A stretch of DNA of 60,499 bases from UBA3064 sp016868095 (GTDB lineage: Bacteria; Pseudomonadota; Gammaproteobacteria; Burkholderiales; Burkholderiaceae_E): contig JBEDEM010000011.1 of NCBI GenBank assembly GCA_041175665.1, positions 1-60,499 on the forward strand, given 5' to 3'. A program made the position numbers and the translations under genes. Shown here one piece after another: positions 1-8,684 of this stretch. Every line of letters starts with the position of its first letter. The stretch's first letter is position 1. A model generated the notes under the pieces. The model did no database searches, had not been told where the DNA came from, and saw only the letters and a list, made by a program, of their open reading frames with translations.

Positions 1-255
1 TGGGATTATATTTACGAGCCCGACGCAGTCACCGTGCTCGACGAATTGCTCACTCGCTTTATAGAAGCGCTAGTTTACGGGGCAGTTGCTGAAAACATGG
101 CCTCTGAGCAAAGTGCTCGGATGGTGGCGATGAAGGCGGCGTCTGACAACGCCAAAAAAGTTATCGATGATTTACAACTGTCATACAACAAGGCGCGGCA
201 GGCTAGCATCACCAAAGAGCTTTCCGAGATTGTTAGCGGGGCAGCCGCTGTATAG
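1..255 (+). CDS. atpG: ATP synthase F1 gamma subunit, C-terminal part (5' truncated by window edge)
   Basis: The window opens inside this gene; frame 1 reads WDYIYEPD and ends at a TAA-type stop at 255. The visible 84 residues are the C-terminal helix of the gamma subunit, the rotating central stalk of F1, with the conserved run GAVAENMASEQSARMVAMKAA and the ending NKARQASITKELSEIVSGA typical of gamma. It is followed after about 70 bp by atpD and then atpC, the standard operon order, so the identification is secure. The N-terminal portion lies outside the window. Confidence 0.97.
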   Translation, partial: WDYIYEPDAVTVLDELLTRFIEALVYGAVAENMASEQSARMVAMKAASDNAKKVIDDLQLSYNKARQASITKELSEIVSGAAAV

Positions 256-327
256 GTTTGTGCGTACTAATTTTTCGTTTTATTCAATTTTCGGATTTTT
301 CCAACGATTTTCGTCAGGACAAGCATC

Positions 328-1692
328 ATGAGCCAAGGAACCATCGTCCAGTGCATCGGCGCAGTCGTCGACATTCAATTTCCACGCGAATCTCTGCCCA
401 AGGTATACGAGGCTCTAACGCTTGATGATTCAGGCGCAAGTCTCGCAGAGAAGGGCTTAACCTTCGAGGTTCAACAGCAGTTAGGTGACAGCAGTTAGGT
501 GACGGCGTTGTACGAACCATCGCCTTGGGCTCCTCGGACGGTTTGCGCCGAGGCATGCCCGTTAAGTCCACTGGTGCTCCTATTTCTGTGCCCGTAGGGA
601 CTGCGACGCTCGGCCGCATCATGGACGTACTTGGTCGCCCCATCGACGAAGCGGGGCCGATCCCCACGGAAGAGCGGCGGGCCATTCACCAGCCAGCGCC
701 TAAGTTCGACGAACTTAAGCCAACTACCGAGTTGCTGGAAACCGGTATCAAGGTGATTGACTTGGTTTGCCCCTTTGCCAAGGGCGGCAAGATCGGCTTG
801 TTCGGTGGCGCCGGCGTCGGCAAGACCGTTAACATGATGGAACTCATCAACAACATCGCCAAACAGTATGGCGGCTATTCCGTATTTGCCGGTGTGGGTG
901 AGCGTACCCGTGAGGGCAACGACTTCTATCATGAGATGGAAGAGTCCAAGGTGCTCGATAAGGTCGCGATGGTCTTCGGTCAGATGAATGAACCTCCTGG
1001 AAACCGCTTGCGGGTTGCCTTGACCGGACTCACGATGGCTGAAAAGTTCCGTGATGAAGGGCGAGACATTCTCTTTTTCGTCGACAATATTTACCGTTAT
1101 ACGCTTGCTGGTACTGAAGTGTCGGCACTGCTTGGTCGTATGCCTTCAGCAGTGGGCTATCAGCCTACGCTTGCTGAGGAAATGGGCCGATTGCAAGAGC
1201 GCATCACCTCAACAAAGACCGGTTCGATTACCTCGAACCACCTTTGGCCACTTAGATGCGACGGTGGTGTTATCGCGTGATATTGCCGCCCTCGGTATTT
1301 ATCCGGCTGTTGATCCGCTTGACTCAACATCGCGCCAGGTTGACCCGAACGTTATCGGTGAAGAGCACTACGGCACAACTCGGAAAGTACAGGCGACCTT
1401 GCAGCGGTACAAGGAGTTGCGAGACATCATCGCGATTCTCGGCATGGATGAGCTTTCGCCCGATGACAAGTTGGCTGTGGCCCGTGCCCGTAAGATCCAG
1501 CGTTTCTTGTCGCAACCCTTTAACGTCGCTGAAGTCTTTACCGGTTCGCCCGGCAAGTATGTGCCACTCAAAGACACGATCCGTGGCTTCCAAATGATTG
1601 TTAACGGTGAGTGCGATCATTTGCCAGAGCAGGCCTTTTACATGGTTGGCCAGATTGAAGAAGCCTTCGAGAAGGCTAAGAAACTGCAGTAA
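328..1692 (+). pseudogene. atpD: ATP synthase F1 beta subunit, disrupted by a 14-bp duplication and an apparent 50-bp deletion
   Basis: This is the catalytic F1 beta subunit. The start MSQGTIVQCIGAVVDIQF, the P-loop GGAGVGKT and the tail IEEAFEKAKKLQ are all typical. The gene is not readable in one frame. The 15-mer cagcagttaggtgac occurs twice with period 14 (475-503), giving a TAG stop at 496-498. The body (504 to about 1235) then lies in another frame. Near 1236, immediately after GSITS, about 17 highly conserved residues (the family's xQAVYVPADD...SPA segment) are missing, and coding resumes in the first frame with TTFGHLDATVVLSRD. The net change (+14 and about -50) is a multiple of three, so start and end share a frame but the middle does not. 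As written the protein could not work. An assembly error or a second atpD elsewhere are the main alternatives. Confidence 0.9.
475..503. repeat. 14-bp tandem duplication inside atpD
   Basis: Two copies of cagcagttaggtgac sit head to tail with period 14, sharing one base. Removing one copy restores the frame into the conserved GDGVVRTIALGSSDG segment of the beta subunit. The duplication is therefore the direct cause of the premature stop at 496. Confidence 0.95.
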
Positions 1693-1727
1693 AGCGGCAA
1701 ACGTTTCGGTGAAACAAGGGGCTAAAG

Positions 1728-2147
1728 ATGGCAACCATGCATGTCGATGTTGTAAGCGCTGAGGCCTCGATCTTCGAAGGCGAGGCTGAGTTTGTGGCCT
1801 TGCCAGGAGAATCGGGAGAGCTTGGTATTTTCCCTCGGCATGTGCCACTGATCACGCGCATTCGACCAGGGGCTGTCAGGATTAAAGTGCCAGGTCAAAG
1901 CCATGAAGAGTTTATTTTTGTCGCAGGTGGCATACTCGATGTGCAACCCGATGCGGTCACCGTGTTAGCGGATACAGCGATCCGTGGTGCTGATCTCGAT
2001 GAAGCCAAAGCGGAAGCTGCGCGTAAGGCTGCGCAGGAAGCCATCGCTAACCGCGGTTCCGAATTAGAGTATGCAAAGGCCCAGGCTGAACTTGCCTCGG
2101 CGGTTGCTCAGCTTGCTTCGCTCAGACGCTTGCGTCGCAAGGGATAG
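1728..2147 (+). CDS. atpC: ATP synthase F1 epsilon subunit
   Basis: A 139-residue protein with the usual epsilon length and layout: an N-terminal beta-sandwich (VDVVSAEASIFEGEAEFVALPG) containing the conserved GELGIFPRHVPLIT loop, and a C-terminal helical hairpin rich in Ala, Glu and Lys. Epsilon links the rotor to the catalytic head and can inhibit ATP hydrolysis. It starts 35 bp after the atpD stop with a GGGG-type ribosome site just upstream, and it closes the atp operon. Unlike its neighbour atpD it is intact. Confidence 0.96.
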   Translation: MATMHVDVVSAEASIFEGEAEFVALPGESGELGIFPRHVPLITRIRPGAVRIKVPGQSHEEFIFVAGGILDVQPDAVTVLADTAIRGADLDEAKAEAARKAAQEAIANRGSELEYAKAQAELASAVAQLASLRRLRRKG

Positions 2148-2184
2148 CAGGCGCAAAAAACAAGGATAAGCGGCGCTCGGGCCT

Positions 2185-3282
2185 TTGACTTTGAATCAAG
2201 TCTTCTTACAAGCGCTACAGCGCCAAGCCACGCCGTATACGCCGGTTTGGCTTATGCGCCAAGCGGGACGCTACCTTCCTGAGTACAAGGCGACTCGCGC
2301 CCGGGCAGGTAGTTTTCTTGCGCTTGCAAAGACGCCAGAGCTTGCATGTGAGGTCACCATGCAACCCTTGGACCGCTATCCCCTGCTCGATGCGGCTATT
2401 CTATTTTCTGACATCCTCACCATCCCTGATGCGATGGGGCTTGGCCTTTATTTTGCCGAAGGAGAAGGACCGCGCTTTGAGCGTCGTATCGAACATGAAG
2501 CGGACCTTGCGGCCCTAGCGATTCCAGACATGGAGACAGAGCTAGGTTATGTGATGGATGCCGTCCGTTTAATCCGCAAAACACTTCATGGTCGAGTCCC
2601 TTTGATCGGTTTTTCTGGAAGTCCGTGGACGTTAGCTTGCTACATGGTCGAGGGAGGTGGTAGCGACGACTTTCGACGGGTCAAGACGCTGATGTACAAG
2701 CGGCCTGACCTGATGCTCGAACTCTTGCGTCGAAATGCAACAGCGGTCGCGGCATACTTAAACGCGCAGATTCAGGCGGGTGCACAGGCAGTCATGATCT
2801 TTGACACCTGGGGCGGTGTACTTGCCGATGGTCTTTTCCAGAAGTTTTCCTTGGCGTCAATGCGCTGGGTTCATGAGGCCTTGCAGCGCGAGCGACTCGA
2901 AGCGGGCGTACCCACAGCCGTCCCAAGCATTGTCTTTACCAAGGGTGGGGGCTTGTGGCTCGAAGAAATCGCATCGATGGGTTGTGATGCGCTCGGAGTC
3001 GACTGGACGGTCAACCTTGGAGCTGCCAGGGCGCGCGTGGGCCATCGCGTCGCCTTACAAGGTAATCTCGATCCAATGGCTTTGATGGCAGATGCACCCC
3101 AAGTCCAAGCACACGCACTACGCGTCTTGGAGAGTTTCGGCATACCGCAGCAGGGCGTGGGACATGTATTTAACCTTGGGCATGGTATTTCCCAGTTTAC
3201 GGATCCTGAAATGGTCACAGCCTTGCTTGAGGCTGTCCGCGACTACAGTACCAAGCAGCGTTCAGGGTCGACCCGCTCCTAA
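2185..3282 (+). CDS. hemE: Uroporphyrinogen decarboxylase
   Basis: HemE converts uroporphyrinogen III to coproporphyrinogen III in cytosolic haem synthesis. The signature MRQAGRYLPEY is at residues 24-34 and the FSDIL segment with the expected catalytic Asp is near residue 76. GNLDP and the FNLGHGI signature close the barrel. At 365 residues it is full length. The start is a TTG at 2185; the next Met lies inside the conserved MRQAGRY motif and would be too late, so a TTG start is likely even though the AAGGA at 2162 is rather distant. It follows atpC by 37 bp, an order seen in other beta-proteobacteria. Confidence 0.96.
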   Translation: MTLNQVFLQALQRQATPYTPVWLMRQAGRYLPEYKATRARAGSFLALAKTPELACEVTMQPLDRYPLLDAAILFSDILTIPDAMGLGLYFAEGEGPRFERRIEHEADLAALAIPDMETELGYVMDAVRLIRKTLHGRVPLIGFSGSPWTLACYMVEGGGSDDFRRVKTLMYKRPDLMLELLRRNATAVAAYLNAQIQAGAQAVMIFDTWGGVLADGLFQKFSLASMRWVHEALQRERLEAGVPTAVPSIVFTKGGGLWLEEIASMGCDALGVDWTVNLGAARARVGHRVALQGNLDPMALMADAPQVQAHALRVLESFGIPQQGVGHVFNLGHGISQFTDPEMVTALLEAVRDYSTKQRSGSTRS

Positions 3283-3340
3283 TCCTTGTCGGTAGACGTT
3301 GCCACAAGCGGCTACCTGGCGCACGGTGTTGATCCCGGAG

Positions 3341-3385
3341 GGTCTTGCTCTTGACGGTCTTGCTCCCGGTGGTCTTGCTCCCGGT
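3341..3385. repeat. 15-bp direct tandem repeat, three copies
   Basis: Three head-to-tail units start at 3341, 3356 and 3371. The second and third are identical (ggtcttgctcccggt) and the first differs in four bases at its end. It lies about 60 bp beyond the hemE stop. Confidence 0.95.
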
Positions 3386-3622
3386 GCCCCAGTGCTCAGT
3401 GCGCTCGCTGTGCGATGAGGCATGGCCAATGCAGATTATTGCTATTGACTTGTGCACAGATTGATGAAAGTCCACTTAGCGAGCTTCCCTCCAATCTTGA
3501 TGCAAGAGCGCAAACTAACTTGTTGAAAAGATTAATTTATTTTCGACTCGCCCCGTCACCGAGCCGTGATCGACAAGCCATCGCGACATAGGTAGTCTTG
3601 GCGGGCTAAGTTGCACACAGAG

Positions 3623-3631
3623 TTATCCACA
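3623..3631 (+). promoter_or_regulatory. Exact DnaA box TTATCCACA upstream of priA
   Basis: The nonamer TTATCCACA matches the high-affinity DnaA box exactly and ends two bases before the priA ATG. A related TTGTGCACA is at 3450 and a weaker TTGCACACA at 3611. One exact nonamer can occur by chance, so function is uncertain. Confidence 0.4.
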
Positions 3632-3633
3632 GT

Positions 3634-5691
3634 ATGAGAACCTTGATTCAAGTGGCGCTTGATGTACCGATTGCCTCGCATTTTGATTATTTTGCAGGTG
3701 AGTGGACGCTTAAGCCGGGGGATTGGGTTTGGGTGCCATGGGGAAAAGGGCAAAGGCTTGGCTTGGTTCTGGCTGTCGACACATCCCCCCAGTGGGATCT
3801 CGATCGTATTCGCGAGATCCTGGCCCCAGCGCAAGCGCTTGAGCCCCTTGACAAGGCGAGTCTTTCCTTTTGGCAGCAGGTGGCCGACTACTACCATTGC
3901 GGACTTGGCGAGCTTTTGCTTGCCTCCTTGCCCAAGCTGTTGCGGACCTCGCAAACCCCGCATTTAACTTTAGGTAAAGCTTGGCAACGATGGATGGCGT
4001 CTCGCCCTGCTCAAGCGATGGCGCCTTGGCATCGCTCTCAATTGCATAGCCAACAAGCTGAGGTCCTCGACAAGCTGAGCGCTTTGGCTAAAGGCTTTGC
4101 CCCGGTTTTACTGCACGGGATCACTGGAAGTGGCAAAACCGCGGTCTACTTGAGCTACATCAGTTTGCTGATCGAGCGTGATGCCAGTGCACAGATCCTA
4201 TTGCTCGTGCCTGAGATTGGTCTAACGCCACAGTTAGCCAAAACATTGGAATCGACCTTGCCGCCTTCGTCGATCGCCATCCTGCACAGTGGTCTTGCCG
4301 ATAACTTGCGTGCCGCCGTGTGGTTGGCAGCAAGTCGAGGAGAGCTTCGCCTCATCGTAGGTACACGCTCAGCGATATTCGTACCGATGCCGCATCTTGC
4401 CGCGATCATCGTTGACGAAGAGCACGACGCCTCTTATAAGCAATGGGAGTCGGTGCGCTATCAGGCGCGCGATCTCGCCGTATGGCGTGCCCAACAGCGG
4501 CAGATTCCAGTCATTTTGGGTTCGGCCACACCCTCCATGGAGAGTTGGTACGCTTCAGAGCGTGGTCGTTATCGCCGCTTGAGTTTGAGCGAGCGGGCTA
4601 ATTTATTACCCCCGCCTGAGATTGAGTTGGTTGATATGCGAAAGATTCGGCAGGCAGCCGCAGGACTTGCGCCAAGAAGCCGCGAGCTCATCGCGTCCCT
4701 GCTGCAAGAACAGGCGCAGGTATTACTCTTTCTCAACCGTCGCGGCTTTGCGCCGCTCTTGCAATGTAGTGCTTGCGCTTGGCTGAGCCCCTGCTTGGCC
4801 TGTAGTGCTTATCAGGTCTTGCATCGACAGGCCTCGGGCTTTCAACTCATCTGCCATCACTGTGGGCTTCGCGCCAAAGTGCCGAAGTTCTGTCCGCAAT
4901 GCGGCAATAGTGACCTAAGCCCCCAAGGCCGTGGCACTCAAAAGCTTGAAGAGGAACTGCAAGCGATCTTTCCACAAGCCAGGATTGCCCGACTCGATCG
5001 CGATAGCAGTCAGGGTAAGCGTTTGGCCCAAACCCTGGCTGCAATTCACGAGGGGGCGATCGATTTGGTTGTGGGTACGCAAATGCTTGCCAAGGGCCAC
5101 GATTGGGCTCGTCTTCAGGCTGTGGTCGTGTTGGAGGCTGACAATGGCTTGTTTGCGGCTGACTACAGAGCAACTGAGCGACTATTCGCCAATCTGATGC
5201 AGGTTGCAGGGCGAGCAGGGCGATCGCATCAAGCCTTTGTCCAGGCGCCTACGGTGTTGATTCAGACGGCACATCCCGAACATCCCTTGTTTGCCGATGT
5301 GCGCGCCCATGATTTTCATGCGCATGCGGCCAAGCTGCTTGAGGAGCGAAAAACCCTCGGGCTGCCACCCTTTAGGCACCATGTGGTGATCCGGGCACAA
5401 GCCAAACAGCCAGATGCTGTTTTTGAATTTCTCGAAGCTGCAAAACAATGGTTTGAACAATGGCTGCTCGCGCAAGGGTCCTCGGCTTTGCCTCTCTTGC
5501 GCTGTTATGATCCGGTCCCCATGAATCTTGCCCGCATCGATCATTGGCACCGCGCCCAATTGCTGCTTGAAGCGGGTGATCGGCCTTTGCTGCATCGCTG
5601 TCTAAGTGACTTTAAAGCCGATTCATACCGACAACAGCGCAGGCTTGCCTCCTTGCACTGGTACTTCGACGTCGACCCGCAGGATATTTGA
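3634..5691 (+). CDS. priA: Primosomal replication restart helicase PriA
   Basis: PriA reloads the replicative helicase at stalled forks. The 685-residue protein has an N-terminal 3'-end-binding domain (DYFAGEWTLKPGDWVWVPWG), a Walker A GITGSGKT at 162-169, and a DEEH box at 261-264. Eight cysteines (378, 381, 387, 390, 407, 410, 420, 423) form the two zinc sites inserted between the helicase lobes, and helicase motif VI appears as QVAGRAGR. It starts at ATG 3634. The next gene, rep, begins four bases after its stop, so the two restart helicases are probably co-transcribed. Confidence 0.97.
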   Translation: MRTLIQVALDVPIASHFDYFAGEWTLKPGDWVWVPWGKGQRLGLVLAVDTSPQWDLDRIREILAPAQALEPLDKASLSFWQQVADYYHCGLGELLLASLPKLLRTSQTPHLTLGKAWQRWMASRPAQAMAPWHRSQLHSQQAEVLDKLSALAKGFAPVLLHGITGSGKTAVYLSYISLLIERDASAQILLLVPEIGLTPQLAKTLESTLPPSSIAILHSGLADNLRAAVWLAASRGELRLIVGTRSAIFVPMPHLAAIIVDEEHDASYKQWESVRYQARDLAVWRAQQRQIPVILGSATPSMESWYASERGRYRRLSLSERANLLPPPEIELVDMRKIRQAAAGLAPRSRELIASLLQEQAQVLLFLNRRGFAPLLQCSACAWLSPCLACSAYQVLHRQASGFQLICHHCGLRAKVPKFCPQCGNSDLSPQGRGTQKLEEELQAIFPQARIARLDRDSSQGKRLAQTLAAIHEGAIDLVVGTQMLAKGHDWARLQAVVVLEADNGLFAADYRATERLFANLMQVAGRAGRSHQAFVQAPTVLIQTAHPEHPLFADVRAHDFHAHAAKLLEERKTLGLPPFRHHVVIRAQAKQPDAVFEFLEAAKQWFEQWLLAQGSSALPLLRCYDPVPMNLARIDHWHRAQLLLEAGDRPLLHRCLSDFKADSYRQQRRLASLHWYFDVDPQDI

Positions 5692-5694
5692 GCG

Positions 5695-7842
5695 GTGCCC
5701 GCCTTAGGACTTAACCCCGCCCAACGCGAGGCGGTGCGATATCTTGACTCGCCCTGTCTGGTGATTGCCGGGGCTGGCAGCGGTAAAACAAGGGTGATCA
5801 CTGAAAAAATCATGCACCTTATCGATGCAGGACATTCGCCTGATCGCATTACGGCGATTACCTTCACCAATAAGGCGGCGCAGGAGATGGCGCAACGCTT
5901 GCGAGACAGCATGGCGAGCCGGCGCGCCCAGGCAGCGCTCAAGCCCCAAAACCATGAGTCATCTCGCCCCAGGGCTTTGGGCACTGCGGTCAGCCGATCC
6001 AAGGGCAAGCCCTTGATTTGCACGTTTCATGCGCTTGGATTGCAGTTGCTTCGACAAGAAGGTGCTGCGGTCGGCTTAAAGCCCCAGTTCTCGATCCTTG
6101 ATCAGGAAGACGCTTTGCGTTTGATCCAAGAATTGTCGGCTAACCAGGACCGAAAGCTTGCACGCAGTCTGGCCTGGCAGATTAGCCAGTGGAAGATGAT
6201 GGGCTGGGGGCCCGACGATGTGGTGCAAAGCGATGCTGACCCTAAAGTCATCGCTTTGTATCGCCGCTATCAGGCATCTTTAAGTGCTTACCAGTCGGTG
6301 GATTTCGATGATTTGATCCGACTTGGCAGCCTTGTGCTCGATGATCCACAGCGCTGCGCCTATTGGCAATCACGGATTGGTTATCTCTTGGTCGATGAGT
6401 ACCAAGACACCAATCGTAGCCAGTATGCGCTGATGAGAAAGCTTTTAGCGCCCAACCAGTCCTTCACGCTTGTTGGTGATGACGATCAGTCGATCTATGC
6501 ATGGCGAGGCGCAAGTTTGGAAAACCTACGAGTACTTTCAAGTGATTATCCAAACCTGCAAGTGATCAAACTCGAGCAGAATTACCGTTCTTCCCAGCGA
6601 ATTTTGCAAGCAGCTAATGGACTGATTGCTGCAAATCCCAAGCTTTACCCTAAGACACTTTGGACCGATCGTTCAGAGGGCGAGGCATTGCAATGCCTAA
6701 TGCATCGTGATGAGTTTGCAGAGGCCGAGTCAGTGGTTCAACGGCTGATTGCCCATCGTTTCGAGCGAAAGACGCTCTGGGGAGCCTATGCCATCCTATA
6801 TCGCAGCAATCATCAGGCCAAGCTGTTCGAACAAATGCTGCGCAAAGAGGCGATTCCCTATCGACTATCAGGCGGACAGTCGTTTTTCGATCGTAGCGAG
6901 ATCCGGGACTTGATGGCATGGTTGCGTTTGCTGGTCAACGAGGATGACGATCCGGCTTTTATCCGGGCTGTCAGTACCCCTAGACGAGGCATTGGCGAAC
7001 AAAGCCTGGAAAGCTTAGGTCACTGGGCAAGCGAACGGCGTTGTTCCATGTTTGCTGCGATCTTCTTGCCCGGTTTGGCAGAGCGTTTGGGTACGCGTCC
7101 TTTGAATTTGTTGCAAGCGTTTGCCCAAACCATCCATCGATTTGCGTGGCGCGCGAAAAAGGAGTCTGCTGAGCCTTTGCTCGCCGAGTTGCTTCAGGCC
7201 ATGTCTTACCAAGAACATCTGCAGCAATTGCATGAGGAGCGCGCCGCACAAACCCGTTGGCAGTATGTGCTCGATTTTCAGCGCTGGGTGAGCGAACGCG
7301 ACCAAAAGGATGCGATGCCGCTTGCTGAAAGAATTCAGAGTTTGGCCTTGCTCAGTCAACTCGAGCGGCGAGAGGACCAGGAAGGTAGCCTGGCACTCAG
7401 CACCATCCATGCTGCAAAAGGTTTGGAGTTTGACCATGTGGTGATTGTTGGCTGCGAAGAGGGCCTGCTCCCATACTCAGGTGCCGATGAGGAGCAAGCC
7501 CAGGAAAGCGCAGGCGATCAGGCAGGCGCCCATGCTCAAGGACCACCCTGCGAGCAAAGTGGAGTTCGAGCGAAAGAAGATGCTACAACACAGCAGGTTA
7601 TCGAAGAACGGCGATTGATGTATGTCGCAGTGACTCGGGCCCGAAAAAGCCTCACGCTCAGTTGGGCGCAAGAAAGAAAACGGCAACGTCAGCTGATGAA
7701 GCAAAGCCCATCGCGCTTTATCGAAGAAATGGGGCTTAACCCGCTTGGTGATTCGCTGGCTAAGAGCGCATCGAAAGATCAGGCTCTTGGACAGCTTGCG
7801 CAACTGCGCAAGCTATTGGTCAAGGATCGCTCAATACCTTAG
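5695..7842 (+). CDS. rep: ATP-dependent DNA helicase Rep (UvrD family)
   Basis: A superfamily 1 helicase of 715 residues. Walker A AGAGSGKT is at 25-32, with motifs LLVDEYQDTN, GDDDQSIYAWRGA, LEQNYRSS and TIHAAKGLEF and the C-terminal VAVTRAR. The N-terminus (LNPAQREAV) and the ending PSRFIEEM fit Rep better than UvrD or PcrA. There are two low-complexity insertions, around residues 75-105 and 600-625 (Ala/Gln/Gly-rich), which make it longer than the usual 670 or so. It starts with GTG at 5695 just after priA. Rep and PriA both act in replication restart, so the pairing is functionally coherent. Confidence 0.93.
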   Translation: MPALGLNPAQREAVRYLDSPCLVIAGAGSGKTRVITEKIMHLIDAGHSPDRITAITFTNKAAQEMAQRLRDSMASRRAQAALKPQNHESSRPRALGTAVSRSKGKPLICTFHALGLQLLRQEGAAVGLKPQFSILDQEDALRLIQELSANQDRKLARSLAWQISQWKMMGWGPDDVVQSDADPKVIALYRRYQASLSAYQSVDFDDLIRLGSLVLDDPQRCAYWQSRIGYLLVDEYQDTNRSQYALMRKLLAPNQSFTLVGDDDQSIYAWRGASLENLRVLSSDYPNLQVIKLEQNYRSSQRILQAANGLIAANPKLYPKTLWTDRSEGEALQCLMHRDEFAEAESVVQRLIAHRFERKTLWGAYAILYRSNHQAKLFEQMLRKEAIPYRLSGGQSFFDRSEIRDLMAWLRLLVNEDDDPAFIRAVSTPRRGIGEQSLESLGHWASERRCSMFAAIFLPGLAERLGTRPLNLLQAFAQTIHRFAWRAKKESAEPLLAELLQAMSYQEHLQQLHEERAAQTRWQYVLDFQRWVSERDQKDAMPLAERIQSLALLSQLERREDQEGSLALSTIHAAKGLEFDHVVIVGCEEGLLPYSGADEEQAQESAGDQAGAHAQGPPCEQSGVRAKEDATTQQVIEERRLMYVAVTRARKSLTLSWAQERKRQRQLMKQSPSRFIEEMGLNPLGDSLAKSASKDQALGQLAQLRKLLVKDRSIP

Positions 7843-7887
7843 ACCCAACCCGGAGTTGATCACGCGTTCGGTCGTGGTTTCTTAGGA

Positions 7888-8502
7888 CTATTTCTTTGCG
7901 TCCTCAGCAGCTTTGGCTTGACCTTCGGGTTTGGCCTGAGCGTCTGACTTAGCAGCATCCGCTTTAGGGGTGGCATCGCCCTTGGCCGCTGGGTCGGCCT
8001 TCGATGCCGCTTTCAGCTCAGCAAATTTTGCCCCCGCTGCATTGGCCAGATGGACCACGGCATTGCCGATCTCCTGATCGTCGTACTCGCCACCCGCTTG
8101 AGCACCCATGGCGCCTTTGCCTTTAAGCGCGGACTGCCATAAGGCCTCAAAACCGGTCTTAATGCGCGGTGCCCAAGCTGCTGCATCACCGAATTTTGGT
8201 GCACCCGCAGCCCCGCTGTCGTGACAGGCAGCACACTGCGCCTTGTAGACTTTATCGCCACTGGCGGCAACCTTGTTCGCCAAGTCTTTGATCTCTATTT
8301 TGGCAACCGGAGCGATCCTTGCTTCGATCAACTGGGGATTGTTTGTATCGGTTCCCGCCCCAGTCTTGGTGCCGGTTCCGACATAGCTCACCAACAATAC
8401 GATGATGAAAATCGGCACGATAAAGGCCAACACGACCACGGTGACGAGTTGTTTGGGTGTCTTAACAAGAGCACCGTGCTCTTCGTTGTGTGCATCGCTC
8501 AT
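7888..8502 (-). CDS. Membrane-anchored class I cytochrome c (cytochrome c5 family)
   Basis: A 204-residue protein with one N-terminal membrane segment (about residues 20-42) and no cleavable signal obvious. A single haem site CAACH lies near residue 90, followed by a c5-type fold with a candidate Met ligand in GKGAMGAQAG. The last 45 residues are a Lys/Ala/Asp-rich low-complexity tail. It is expected to carry electrons on the periplasmic face of the membrane. It is convergent with rep and divergent from the tRNA-Arg gene. The partner oxidoreductase is not visible. Confidence 0.85.
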   Translation of the reverse strand: MSDAHNEEHGALVKTPKQLVTVVVLAFIVPIFIIVLLVSYVGTGTKTGAGTDTNNPQLIEARIAPVAKIEIKDLANKVAASGDKVYKAQCAACHDSGAAGAPKFGDAAAWAPRIKTGFEALWQSALKGKGAMGAQAGGEYDDQEIGNAVVHLANAAGAKFAELKAASKADPAAKGDATPKADAAKSDAQAKPEGQAKAAEDAKK

Positions 8503-8534
8503 GGAAGTTCCAGGCTGAAGTCTGAAAGCATCAT

Positions 8535-8540
8535 TATAAT
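8535..8540 (+). promoter_or_regulatory. -10 box of the tRNA-Arg promoter
   Basis: An exact TATAAT ends 10 bases before the mature tRNA-Arg. No good -35 hexamer is seen at the proper distance. Confidence 0.6.
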
Positions 8541-8550
8541 GGCTTGTTGG

Positions 8551-8626
8551 GCGCCCGTAGCTCAGTGGATAGAGTACTGGCCTCCGAAGCCAGGGGTCGC
8601 AGGTTCGATTCCTGCCGGGCGCGCCA
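8551..8626 (+). tRNA. tRNA-Arg (anticodon CCG)
   Basis: A 76-nt cloverleaf. Acceptor GCGCCCG pairs with CGGGCGC, discriminator is G and the CCA is encoded. The anticodon stem CTGGC/GCCAG encloses loop CTCCGAA with anticodon CCG (8584-8586), and the T arm contains GGTTCGATTCC. It reads Arg CGG codons. Confidence 0.97.
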
Positions 8627-8684
8627 TGTTTGAGAGCTTTTTGCCTTGCTAAGAGGCTCTTGATCAGAGGCTTTGGGTCGTCGC

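Larger units (their letters stand above)
3283..3633. other. Intergenic region hemE-priA with repeats, AT-rich stretch and DnaA-box-like sites
   Basis: No credible gene is seen in these 351 bp. It contains a 15-bp direct repeat in three copies (3341-3385), a TTGTGCACA (3450-3458, one mismatch to the DnaA box), an AT-rich stretch (about 3519-3545), and an exact DnaA box TTATCCACA (3623-3631) two bases before the priA start. The arrangement resembles a weak origin-like or DnaA-regulated region, but the number of exact boxes is low. Confidence 0.5.

Noticed and set aside
495..932. Long open frame on the minus strand opposite atpD
   Set aside because: It mirrors the conserved beta-subunit coding sequence and has no recognisable domain or ribosome site; a shadow.
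1324..1848. Minus-strand open frame spanning the atpD-atpC junction
   Set aside because: Opposite two certain genes, with no protein family resemblance.
8627..8684. Possible terminator hairpin after tRNA-Arg (AGAGC with GCTCT and a T run)
   Set aside because: The stem is only five pairs with a long loop and the T run is inside the loop, so it does not meet the form of an intrinsic terminator.
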